A stretch of 64,000 bases of DNA from Adiantum capillus-veneris (taxonomy: Eukaryota; Streptophyta; Polypodiopsida; Polypodiales; Pteridaceae). Of this stretch, positions 54,431-64,000 are shown piece by piece. The DNA is taken from NCBI GenBank assembly GCA_014529385.2, contig CM043944.1:50039768-50103767 (forward strand), written 5' to 3'. The notes beneath the pieces were generated by a model that saw only the letters and a list, made by a program, of their open reading frames with translations, was not told the DNA's origin and did no database searches. The first letter of the stretch is position 1. Every line of letters begins with the position of its first letter. The position numbers and the translations under genes are program-made.

Positions 54431-55772
54431 TGTCACCAGGAGTTGTATTTTTCCTGTTGCCTTCCGTAAATAAGTACTAGATATTTTTATTTATTTTTAT
54501 TTTTACTTGTTTTCCCCGGAACCCTTGAAAAGGTGCAAGTGGACATTGCATGGCCAGTGTGAAACGGCTGCGGCCGAATAGGTTTCTCACAGCGGGAGTC
54601 TGGGTCGGTCAGTCTAGGACTGGTCGAGCTAGTTAGCACTGAATTCTGATGAGTATGGAAGCCTGTGTGTGCCAAATGAAGTCTGGGCCACTTGGAAAGT
54701 CACTTATAACTTCATAAGTCAGTGGGAACTAGAGAATTAACTCAAAAGGGGTAAACTGGACACATGGCGGTTCCAGGTGGATTTTCCACTTCCATCAGCA
54801 AGAGGGGGCGCCCAATTTGAGAGAGGAGGCTGATTTTTTATCATAAGTGACCTACACTGTGTGTGTGAGTAGTGGGTGCAGGTCTACAGCTTCAATGGAA
54901 AGCTTGCCTTCTCCTTTGTCTCATTTAGCGCGATGACTTGCTCTCGTGCATCTCTCTCTCCCCTTTGGCACATATGGTAATGCCCCACTAGTTGGGCTAC
55001 TCAGATGAACATGTACAGTTCTGGGGGTTTATGCGCGTTTGCCAAGGCAAGAGCCTTCTGAACAGGAACCGGATTAGCTAATTGCTAATCCCCCACAGGT
55101 ACGCACAATTCCATTGCGAAAGATTGCGAGTTCGGAGAGTTTTCTCGCGTGAAAACTCGTCCAATTCACAGAGGAACTGTCCCATTGTGTGCGGGAGCCC
55201 TTGGGACACGTGTAGGCATGTTCGCTCCGCTAAAAACGATCCGAAACAGCGAATTACAGCCTGCTGTGTTTTTCTGCAGATTTAGGGTTTCACACCTAAA
55301 CTGCAAGGGAACACCGGGGGAGCCTCGTGAGAGCCTTGGGATGTGTGTACAAGCTTTTGGGCACCCGGCAGTGAAAAACAGGGAATTACAGCCCGCTGAA
55401 TTTCTGTGACAGCTCACCAGAAAGTTTCCAGATAGTGAGGCAATCCGTCCTAGACAGGTGCTTTTCACCTACAGGGGTTTTTGCGCCGTTATGCTGCCAA
55501 AATCAGGTCGAAAACCTGCATTTTCAGCCCTCGCCAGGTTTAGACAGCTTTGTGAAAGCTTGTGCTAAGTGGTCGGATCGTCTACCTTAATTTGAATAAA
55601 GAAATACCGAAAGGGGCGCCAATCTTTGGGGTCTACAGGGTGTCGGTCTCGTGTGCGCAGTGACATTCTAGTCGCTGGACGCAACTGTGTTCTCTTCCCT
55701 TCTCAGTGCTCTGTGTAAAGTAAACAGGTAATTGAAATAGTACTGCCCTCTACGTTGTACAGGCCGGTTATA
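54431..55772 (+). repeat. Element J 5' LTR
   Basis: TGTCACCAGGAG...GGTTATA, followed by TGGTTCCATCGACGG, which sits where a primer-binding site should (tRNA not assigned). AATAAA with AAATACCGAAAGGGGC (55,602-55,617) is a likely polyadenylation context. Confidence 0.85.
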
Positions 55773-55827
55773 TGGTTCCATCGACGGGATAGTCACTTTT
55801 TCTTCAAAAAGTGCAACGTGGATTGTT

Positions 55828-57324
55828 GTGGGTAAAAGCACCACAGAGCTTGTCGTTATGGCAGAGAAGAGAGACCAAGTACCTGAAGAGGGATCTTCCT
55901 CACATGGCACGGAGAAAGTTCCTTCAACTCTTCAAGAAGAGGACAGGTTGTTTAGAACTCAACTGCGTTGCTGCATGGACATGTTTCAGCAGTTGGCTAA
56001 CAACCCAAGGATGCAGGAGTTCTTACAGGCTCCGACACAAGGTTTTCAGCCTCCTACACAGGGCATGACTGAGCCGTTGCAGGAAAAGGAAATTTCCAAT
56101 GCGCAGAGGACTCATGATGCTCGAGGGAAAGCCCATGTGGTTGAGCAACTAGCGGTGTCCAATGATCCAAAGCAACTTGCTTTAGCTGGACAGGAACCGT
56201 TTGTGAATGGTCAAGGGAGTAATGAACACACTATACGTTAGACCCTTCCATTACCTAATACTTATCCTGGTTATTTTGGAGGTGGTTCAGTGTTTCAAGC
56301 TATGGCTGGACCTTCCACAGGTTATATGCCAGGGAATGTGTTCGGGAAAATGCAAACAGGCATGGGTTAACCCTATGTACGCGAACATGGATGTCCAACC
56401 AGGTTTTCAGGGTGCCTATGGCCGGTTTCGAGTGCCTGGAACACAATTTGGTATGGCTGGTTTTTCGCAACCATACGTACAAAATGCAGACATGACAGGG
56501 AAAACAATTGATGCGAGTGCTGGAATGAACACTCATGGAGCACCACTGTTACAGGCACCTGTTTATGATAATGTGGCTCCTTTGAGTCAGCTTAAGGATT
56601 ACAAGGAAGGTGGGCAGGGAGTGAAGTTTGAAACTTTCAGAGGAACTGAGGATCAATTTAAGGCTTTGACCTTCATACAGCAGTTCGATGTAGCTTATGC
56701 TGAAGGAAACTTCACGGAATCTTCAAAGATACGCAAGGCTGCAACTTTCTTGAAAGGGAATGCGCTTCAATGGTGGACCGCATTGTTGAACCAGGGTCCC
56801 AAGGCAAACAGTTTTCAGCCAAGGGCAATGTTGCAGCGAACCCTTCTGAGCCTCCCACAAAGAAGCCCTCCATTGAAGAAGGTGATACGTCCAAGAAGCA
56901 GTTTAAGTCTTCTTCGAGATGAGGACAAGGACAAAAAAGGCATTTTTCTGGTAAACGTTTTGAAGAAAGGAAAGCTCTTAGGGAGGCCAAGAAATGCTAT
57001 ATTTGTGAACAGGAAGGACATTTTGCAAATGAATGCCTGCAGAAGAAGTCACAGGATAAGGATGACAAGTCAGACCATAAAGGGAAGAAGCCAAAGCCAA
57101 GTGCAGGACTTGTTCCAGATTTGGTTGGAGACCAGACAAACACAGATGCCAGAGAGCTGTGCAGAGCTTGGGGCAAAGTTAGAGACCAGACAATGCTCGT
57201 TTTCTTTGATCCAGGAGGCCGTGCAAATTTCATATCACCAGAATTGACATCAAAGTTGGGCATTTGTGCAGAGGAGATGGGTATGACAGGGGAAGCAGGT
57301 TTGGCATGCCCAAGTCATTCAGGC
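55828..57324 (+). pseudogene. Element J Gag, zinc knuckle and protease-like end
   Basis: MAEKRDQVPEEGSS starts at 55,858 (an upstream in-frame Met is at 55,828), Gln/Pro-rich, open to 56,239. After frame changes, 56,384-56,830 reads ANMDVQPGFQGAYG, then the capsid core FKALTFIQQFDVAYAEGNF and FLKGNALQWWTALLNQG. A further shift gives the knuckle CYICEQEGHFANEC (about 56,995-57,036), a Lys-rich segment, and LVFFDPGGRANFISPELTSK, in which FDPGG replaces the active-site triad of a retropepsin. Sequence ends at the 3' LTR. Confidence 0.82.
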
Positions 57325-58659
57325 TGTCACCAAGAGGTATATTTTTCCTGTTGCCTTCCGTAAATAAGTACTAGATATTTTTATTTATTTTTATTTTTAC
57401 TTGTTTTCCCCGGAACCCTTGAAAAGGTGCAAGTGGACATTGCATGGCCAGTGTGAAACGGCTGCGGCCGAATAGGTTTCTCACAGCGGGAGTCTGGGTC
57501 GGTCAGTCTGGGACTGGTTGGGCCAATTAGCACTGAATTCTGATGAGTATGGAAGCCTGTGTGCGCCAATGAAGTCTGGGCCACTTGGAAAGTCACTTAT
57601 AACTTTATAAGTCAGTGGGAACTAGAGAATTAACTCAAAAGGGATAAACTGGACACATGGCGGTTCCAGGCGGATTTTCCACTTCCATCAGCAAGAGGGG
57701 GCGCCCAATTTGAGAGAGGAGGCTGATTTTTTATCATAAGTGACCTACACTGTGTGTGTGAGTAGTGGGTGCAGGTCTACAGCTTCAATGGAAAGTTGCC
57801 TTCTCCTTTGTCTCATGTAGCACGATGACTTGCTCTCGTGCATCTCTCTCTCCCCTTTGGCACATATGGTAATGCCCCACTAGTTGGGCTACTCAGATGA
57901 ACATGTACAGTTCTGGGGGTTTATGCGCGTTTGCCAAGGCAAGAGCCTTCTGAACAGGAACCGGATTAACTAATTGCTAATCCCCCACAGGTACGCACAG
58001 TTCCATCGCGAAAGATTGCCAGTTCGGAGAGTTTTCTTGCGTGAAAACTCGTCCAATTCACAGAGGAACTGTCCCATTGTGTGCGGGAGCCCTTGGGACA
58101 CGCGTAGGCGTGTTCACTCCGCTAAAAACAAAACAGCAAATTACAGCCTGCTGTGTTTTTCTGCAGGTTTAGGGTTTTGCGCCTAAACTGCAAGGGAACA
58201 CAGGGGGAGCCTCGTGAGAGCCTTGGGATGCGTGTACAAGCTTTTGGGCACCCGGCAGTGAAAAACAGGGAATTACAGCCTGCTGAATTTCTGTGACAGC
58301 TCACCAGAAAGTTTCCAGATAGCGAGGGAATCCGTCCTAGACAGGTGCTTTTGACATACAGGGGTTTTTGCACCGTTATGCTGCCAAAATCAGGTCGAAA
58401 ACCTGCGTTTTCAGCCCTCGCCACGTTTAGACAGCTTTGTGAAAGCTTGTGCTAAGTGGTCGGATTGTCTACCTTAATTTGAATAAAGAAATACCGAAAG
58501 GGGCACCAATCTTTGGGGCCTATAGGGTGTCGGTCTCGTGTGCGTAGTGACATTCTAGTCGCTGGACGCAACTGTGTTCTCTTTCCTTCTCAGTGCTCTG
58601 TGTAAAGTAAACAGGTAATTGAAATAGTATTGCCCTCTACGTTGTACAGGCCGGTTATA
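57325..58659 (+). repeat. Element J 3' LTR
   Basis: TGTCACCAAGAGG...GGTTATA, nearly identical to the 5' LTR apart from scattered substitutions and short indels (for example near 58,130). The shared AAATACCGAAAGGGGC is at 58,489-58,504. Confidence 0.85.
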
Positions 58660-59992
58660 CAGGCTGCAGTGATGGAGGGGGGGACATGGAGAATCCTCTG
58701 GTCTCTATGCTCTCGCGGCTCATTAGGGCCAAGACTTCAGTACCACGTGCTATTATACGAGCAGAGCTAGCTGCCTCCCCCATGGTGGTTGAGGCGCTCA
58801 CAAGAGCGGTCTCCTTCATACACCACATGTGGGAACTTCCCAGAGACAGATATGCACGCCTTGCACTTGAGTCCTCTTGACACTTAGCTGTGCAGGGAGA
58901 TGCAACATGCTGGTATGGGGAGATGACGTCGTGTTTTTAGGCGCATGGGTTCAGCATAGACAGATTGCCTCCTTTCCAGTACTCACTGGATGCGCCCTCT
59001 CTGACTCTTACACAGTCCGAGATCACCAGGCTCATTCGCCAGGACTTGGCCCAGCTAGACACCAAGAGGATATGGATACAGCCAGTATAGGAGCTAGGCA
59101 CGAAGATGGCCTTCTACAGAGAGCATCTCCTCCAGCTTACGGAGGATGGTTTTGTGACGAGGCCCAGATACATGGACACTCACCTGTCTCATGGGGTACG
59201 ATGTGCTATTGGCCAGATACGCACATCTTCACACCAGCTACGGATCGAGACTGGGAGATACAGCGGAGTACTAGCAGAGGCCAGGACATGCCCCCTATGT
59301 GACATCGAGCTTGGGACAGAGTTGCACTACACATGCCACTGCCCCGTCTACTACGAGATACGAGGCCGCTTCCATTGCTTGTTCGGAGAGGGCTTTGGAC
59401 CATTCTCTAGAGTCATGCGGTACGAGGATCAGAGATGCCTGGGTTTGTTTTTGCTGGAGCTGCATAGACACAGAGAGAGCTTGATGAGAGGAAAGATTAG
59501 CCAGCCTCAGAGACAGATCACAGACTTCTTTAGAGCTGCCACTGGACACGCGGAGGAGTTATTACCACAGTAGAGATCGTCGCTTTACACCAGAGGCATA
59601 CTGATCGAACGAGCGACTGAGCTGGGGAGATCCAGACGCCCACCACTGCGGAGGACTACACAACATAGATAGAGGCTGCATCAGAGGATCCAGGTCACTT
59701 TGGCTCGACATGCACAACGCCCGGTCAGAGTATTGACAATGGAGGAGATTGATGAGATCCGCCAGCGACCGACGCTGGATCTCCTATGATCTAGCTATCC
59801 TAGCTAGCTGTCTTAGCTGCTTTACTCCACACCCAGCAGTCTAGGATTCCATAATATTTTATTTTGTCATTTGGTCATTTTGTCATCTTGTTACTCTGAC
59901 TTTGTATCAGATCCACCACATTGTAACTTTTTGGTCTCATAGATCACTTTGGCCTTTTGAAGACCTTAATATAACATTTCATTTCATTTCTC
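58660..59992 (+). pseudogene. LINE-beta copy 5, right part: C-terminal domain and 3' tail
   Basis: ENPLVSMLSRLIRAKTSVPR, frame changes, then the open stretch 59,106-59,573: MAFYREHLLQLTEDGF, THLSHGVRCAIGQIRTSSHQ, the Cys/His cluster ARTCPLCDIELGTELHYTCH with CPVYYEIRGRFHCLFG, and a basic end with ISQPQRQITDFF. The 3' end 59,922-59,992 carries CACTTTGGCCTTTTGAAGACC and ATTTCATTTCATTTC. This is the best copy of the family's C-terminus. Confidence 0.87.
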
Positions 59993-60375
59993 CCTTTGAT
60001 ACATTTGCAGTGATTAGCAAGGTCCGCAGTGGGCTCTGGCTCCGAACATTGACATTGGGATTGAGTAGGTGCTGGTCAGCACAGCTCTCAGCGAGCAGGT
60101 TTTTCCCAGAGGTCGTACAAGTTTGCCCCGCCCGTGCTCAGAAAGACAGAAAGCAGAAAATCAGGGTAAGTCAGAAAACTCAGAAATTTCATGAAAATCA
60201 AAATTTTCAGTTTTTGGAAAAATTTTGGAAATTGCAGGAATGTAGGCTTCATGTAGAGAATACATATGTATGCATGACGTGGGGAATATATGTATACATA
60301 CAATGGGCTTAGTGTGGTTCTCTCATGACTGCAAGAACCCCTTCCTCCCTCCCTCTCGCTTTCGGCGGCTATCAA
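59993..60375. other. Spacer between LINE-beta copies
   Basis: No domain recognised. It contains A/T-rich CAGAAATTTCATG-like runs but no element end. Confidence 0.5.
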
Positions 60376-60378
60376 GCA

Positions 60379-61245
60379 TGAAGAAGCAGTATAAAAAAGC
60401 TGACCCTTTAGAGGATGCCATTCAAAAGTGCAAAGAAGAAATGACCGAGACCATCAACAAGATCAACCGCAACCTCTTGGGAACAATAAATATGCTCGAA
60501 GAACGTGTGCTGGTCCAAGAAGGCAAGATAGCCACACTGGAAGATCGTGTGACGGCTCAAGATGAAGAGATTGCGCTCAGCCAGCCCTTCCCGACTCCCC
60601 TGATCCATGCCCGCACATATGCTTTTTTCATTGCTAAGATGGTGAAGAAGGCCATTGATAGGATGAGGACTCGGAGAGCATATGATCATGATGGCTTAGG
60701 GGCAAGCCTTTAATACATGCCAAGGATCTGCTCGCAGAGCTTCTAGCAGTTATGTTCAACCATGCCATGTGTTAGGGCTTGCTTGATACTTGGAGCTTAT
60801 CTACTATTGTACCTATCTTCAAATCAAGAGACCCTATGGAGCTTGGGAATTATCGCACTATCATGATTGGACACACATTGGCACGGTTGTACGCATCCAT
60901 TCTTGAGCAGCAGTTAAGTAGATGGCCAAAGAGGGAGGACATATCCTACTCTATTTGATATGTATGTGGATGAGGTTTCTGACTATATTGAGAGAGAGGG
61001 TGATAGAGGTGCTCAACTGGCAGGGACATGGATTCCACTATTGTTATATGCTGATGATATTGTGTTGCTCTCTGAATCTCCGGAGGGGATGCAATGTCAC
61101 TTGGATGCTTTGCATATGTTTGCCCACAACAGTGGTTTGTCTGTCAACCTTGGTAAAACCAAGGTTATGGTGTTTAACACCACCCCACAGTGGACCAGGA
61201 GATCAGCACCCGCATTCACATACGGCCAACCTTGGGGTGGTCTTT
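60379..61245 (+). pseudogene. LINE-beta copy 6 with coiled-coil N-terminal ORF
   Basis: 60,379-60,713 is open: MKKQYKKADPLEDAIQKCKE, a heptad-like stretch (NMLEERVLVQEGKIATLEDR) and then the LINE segment VKKAIDRMRTRRAYDHDG. After a frame change come LDTWSLSTIVPIFKSRDPME and GNYRTIMIGHTLARLYASIL. A deletion leads to 60,960-61,247 with MYVDEVSDYIEREGDRGAQL, LLLYADDIVLLSES and GKTKVMVFNTTPQWTRR. The coiled coil may be a genuine LINE N-terminus or fused sequence; no other copy covers it. Confidence 0.75.
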
Positions 61246-61430
61246 AGTAGATTGTCTCCTGCTCTGTTTGGTATGTATGTTGATGAGGTGTTTGATTACA
61301 TTGACAGAGAGGGTGATAGAGGTGCCCAGCTGGCAGGGAAGTGGATCCCATTGTTGTTATATGTTGATGATATTGTGTTGATCTCTGACTCACCAGAGGG
61401 TATGCAACGATGTATGGATGCACTACATAG
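61246..61430 (+). pseudogene. LINE-beta fragment, second RT piece in tandem
   Basis: Repeats the RT segment just upstream: RLSPALFGMYVDEVFDYIDR, GKWIPLLLYVDDIVLISDS (YVDD), EGMQRCMDALH. It is cut by hAT-2 at 61,430. Confidence 0.8.
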
Positions 61431-61649
61431 CAGAGTACATGGAACGGGCGGAACGGGCCTCTCCCGTTCCCGGAACGCGTTCCCAAAGAGGTCGGGGGGC
61501 CGGAACGGAAACATGGGCGGAACACCGTCCCCAGATTTTCTATAATCGAAACGGCAGGCGGAACGAGAACGGAACGGGCGGCTAGAAAGGTGCTTTTCAA
61601 AAAAATTGGCCGTTGGACAGACTGTTGGGGTTTTTTGGGCGCTTTTGAA

Positions 61650-62019
61650 TGGCTTGGGGGGGGGGGGAAGAGAGGGGGTCTTCTCCTCTCCTATATAAGC
61701 CAAGGGTCTCAAGGCATATCCTCAAAGTTCAATCTCCCTCAAGCCTTCAAGCCTCAAGGCTCACTCCGAGTCTCCACCTCTTCATCAAGTCAAGGCACTC
61801 TCTCTCCCTCCCTTGGGCCTCAAGGCTCAAGCTTGAGGCTTGCCACTCCACTTCTCCCTCAAGCTCCACCTCTTCATCTCTCCATCGCTCTCGAGTCTTG
61901 AGTCATGATTCAATCATTCATCACCTCTCTCCCTCTCCCTTGGGCCTCAAGGCTTTAAGCCTCAAGGCTCAAGCTTGAGAGTCATGACTCCACTTCTCCC
62001 TCACTCTCCACCGCTCCAT

Positions 62020-62103
<84 letters not shown>

Positions 62104-62144
62104 AGCTTCCTTCCTCTCTTGAGTTTCATCACTTATGGCACAAG

Positions 62145-62223
<79 letters not shown>

Positions 62224-62280
62224 AGCTTCTTTCCTCTCTTGAGTTTCATCACTTATCGGTGACAAGAAGAAGAAGGACGA
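61650..62280. repeat. hAT-2 leader repeats and duplicated microsatellite block
   Basis: Short CTCAAGGCTCAAGCTTGAGG-type repeats (61,690-61,990). A block of (CT)n(TA)n followed by ATCAAGCTT(C/T)CTTCCTCTC and TTGAGTTTCATCACTTAT occurs twice in tandem (about 62,020-62,140 and 62,141-62,255). Confidence 0.85.
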
Positions 62281-62286
62281 AGCATC

Positions 62287-64000
62287 ATGGTGGGATGAAG
62301 TGCATTCCCGAGTGTTGGGAAAGTCCGGTGGTGCACGTGCATGGAAGTGCAAACTATGCGGCTTCGAACGGCAATCCGGCACAACCAAAGTCCATGCTCA
62401 CCTCCTTAAGCTAGAGGGACAACAAGTAGCAATATGCAAGGCCGTCGACGAGCAATTGTTAAAGGTATTTGAAGCCAAGGATGCTGCCATCAAAGCCAAC
62501 AAAGAAGAGAAAGAAGCGGCAAGGCCTAAGCGTCCCGCAATCGACCCCAACAACTTGGTTTTTCCCTCTTCTACACCTTCTTTATCGGTTGGTGGTGATA
62601 GTAATGCGGCAACGACGGAGACGACGACGACATCATTTCGATCAGCATTTTCAATGCCTAATACTACTCCGGTCTCCACTCCCAAATCTCACCAACGCAC
62701 CCTACATACCACTTGGGATCCAAAAAGGAAGGAGGATGTGGATGCAAGTGTTGCCCGCTTTTTCTATCATGATCACATCCCCTGCATAAAGGCTCGGTAA
62801 GACTTACTATCATTTTCATACAATCAATCATCTCGATTCTCATTCTTATCTAAATAGTAAATACTAATACCTCTTGTGTGCAATGTCTAGGTCGGAGTAT
62901 TTCAAGACCATGTGCCGAGGATTTGAGAGTATGGGGCGCGCTACGTGCCACCCTCTTCCGAGGCCCTCCATACTACTTTACTCGATATAGAGAAGGCCGT
63001 TGTGGAGATGGCAACCCTCAACATGAAGAGGCAATGGACGAAGTATGGCGTGACCTTCGTTGCGGATGGATGGAGCGACACTAGGAGGAGGTCCATCCAT
63101 GGCATTGTTGCCTATTCCAAGGGGAGATGTATTTTGCCCACTCCCATGATGCCACGGAGACGAGAAAATCAGCAGATGTCCTTGCGGGTGAGTGGGCCTC
63201 CGCCGTAGAGACCATTGGGTTGGACCTTGTGATAGGTCTAGTCACCGATGGGGAGGCATCAAACAGGGCAGCCCGAGCTATTTTGGAAGGCGCTTATCCT
63301 CACATCACAGTGTCCTTTTGCATCGCACATTGCCTTAACAACCTCTTCGAAGCATCTCGGCAAACTACCTTGGATAGAGCCTCTCATTGCATCCACGTCC
63401 AAGGTGGTTGCTTTCATCAACAACCACAACATACTTCGAGCCGAGTTCTTGAAGCGATCAGGGGACAAAGTGCTTCTAAAGTATTGTGAGACCCGCTTCG
63501 CTTACAACTATCTAATGGTAAGCCGCTTTGTAGAGTGTCAAAGTGCAGTGCGGCAACTCTTCATCAGTACAAAGTTTGCTGAGATTTCCCATGCAAGTAT
63601 AGTCGCACGGATCGTTTTTACAGGGAAGGTAGAGGATCCTGAGTTTTGGGAGTCTCTAAAGACTATTGACAAAATGGTGAAACTAGTCATCCGCTTGCTT
63701 AGAGTGATGGATGGTATGCAACCTTGCATTAGAAAGGTCTATGAAGCAATGGATCGCATGGTCGAGGCGCTTGAAGATCATGAGAAGGACCGAGGTATGC
63801 TCGAAGAAATCAAAGAGCTTTGCAGTAGCAGGTGGAATGCCGATAGTTCACCTCTTCATGGTGCAGCTTTTGTGTTGGACCCAGAGTTCCAGGGTGTAGG
63901 GCAAGAGCACGATTCAGAGGTAAACACACATTGGAACACCATCTTGAAGAAGCTTCACCTTGATCGTGACATGCAACGCAAAATCAAGGATCAGCTTGCA
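62287..64000 (+). pseudogene. hAT-2 transposase with one intron, frameshifted, partial
   Basis: Exon 1 (to 62,796): BED-type finger (RAWKCKLCGFERQSGTTKVH), Ala/Lys-rich spacer and FFYHDHIPCIKAR. GT at 62,797 and AG at 62,889-62,890 define a 94-bp intron, and splicing restores R-SEYFKTMCRGFE. Exon 2 shifts frame near 62,935, 63,125 and 63,350: VTFVADGWSDTRRRSIHGIV, VIGLVTDGEASNRAARAIL, CIAHCLNNLFE, then LGKLPWIEPLIASTSKVVAF and RFAYNYLMVSRFVE running open to the window end. Same DUF659-type hAT lineage as hAT-1, clearly a different family. Confidence 0.85.

Larger units (their letters stand above)
54431..58659 (+). mobile_element. Element J: compact gag-protease LTR retrotransposon
   Basis: Direct LTRs 54,431-55,772 (1,342 bp) and 57,325-58,659 (1,335 bp), starting TGTCACCA(G/A)GAG and ending GGCCGGTTATA, very similar. 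The interior is only 1,552 bp and codes Gag, one zinc knuckle and a protease-like stretch. There is no room for reverse transcriptase or integrase. Flanks cacgc (54,426-54,430) and caggc (58,660-58,664) may be a target duplication with one change. The LINE-beta sequence continues across it. Confidence 0.88.
61431..64000 (+). mobile_element. hAT-2, hAT-family transposon, 3' end outside window
   Basis: Left end starts CAGAGTACATGGAACGGGCG, exactly where the LINE reading frame is broken. The 8 bases before it are ctacatag, the expected target site. GGAACGG motifs are repeated in the first 150 bp, as in plant hAT subterminal regions. The right end and TIR are beyond 64,000. Confidence 0.8.

Overview
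The window is a piece of a large, repeat-rich land-plant (streptophyte) nuclear genome. Two observations place it there. One host gene is visible: a KUP/HAK/KT-type potassium transporter on the minus strand, in six exons between 33,990 and 53,270, each with GT-AG splice sites and matching phases. There is also a cDNA-like copy of a plastid phosphoenolpyruvate/phosphate translocator (PPT). The very long introns (one of 16.5 kb, one of more than 33.9 kb) packed with nested LTR elements, LINEs and hAT transposons suit a fern, lycophyte or gymnosperm-sized genome. I cannot name the species.

Layout. 1-20,793: a RTE-like LINE (family beta, + strand) is split by LTR retrotransposon C (1,025-19,747, minus, TSD ctact). 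Element C carries the captured PPT copy. It is itself split by a younger sister element B (3,298-8,741, TSD gggag) and by an L1-like LINE (alpha1, 10,615-17,414, 15-bp TSD). 20,794-28,212: microsatellite, degraded LINE alpha3, two decayed beta LINEs, and truncated LTR element D (+). 28,213-33,830: LINE alpha2 (minus) with a 373-bp integrase-derived insert, then LINE gamma. 33,990-35,269: four transporter exons. 36,250-50,072: a LINE scrap and Ty3/gypsy-like element G (826/837-bp LTRs, tRNA-Trp-like primer site). Element G contains a head-to-head pair of family-C LTRs, element E, a fragment H, a complete hAT element (43,456-46,550, 12-bp TIRs, 8-bp TSD) and relic F. 50,450-51,660: LINE fragment. 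51,816-53,270: two more transporter exons. 53,400-64,000: beta LINE copies, one split by compact gag-protease LTR element J (54,431-58,659), and a second hAT (from 61,431) running off the window.

The most interesting system is the LTR family of B, C, D and E, called LTR-alpha here. It has a Gag with up to four zinc knuckles and a retropepsin-like domain. After that come an unusual ORF with a signal-peptide-like segment running into a proline-rich tail coded by a G-rich minisatellite, and a variable slot. In C that slot holds a host PPT cDNA, and in B a different fragment. No reverse transcriptase is present in any copy. Element J is an independent gag-protease-only element with LTRs almost as long as its interior.

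Nearly all coding regions apart from the transporter exons are broken by stops or frameshifts. No CRISPR, rRNA, tRNA or bacterial-type features were seen.
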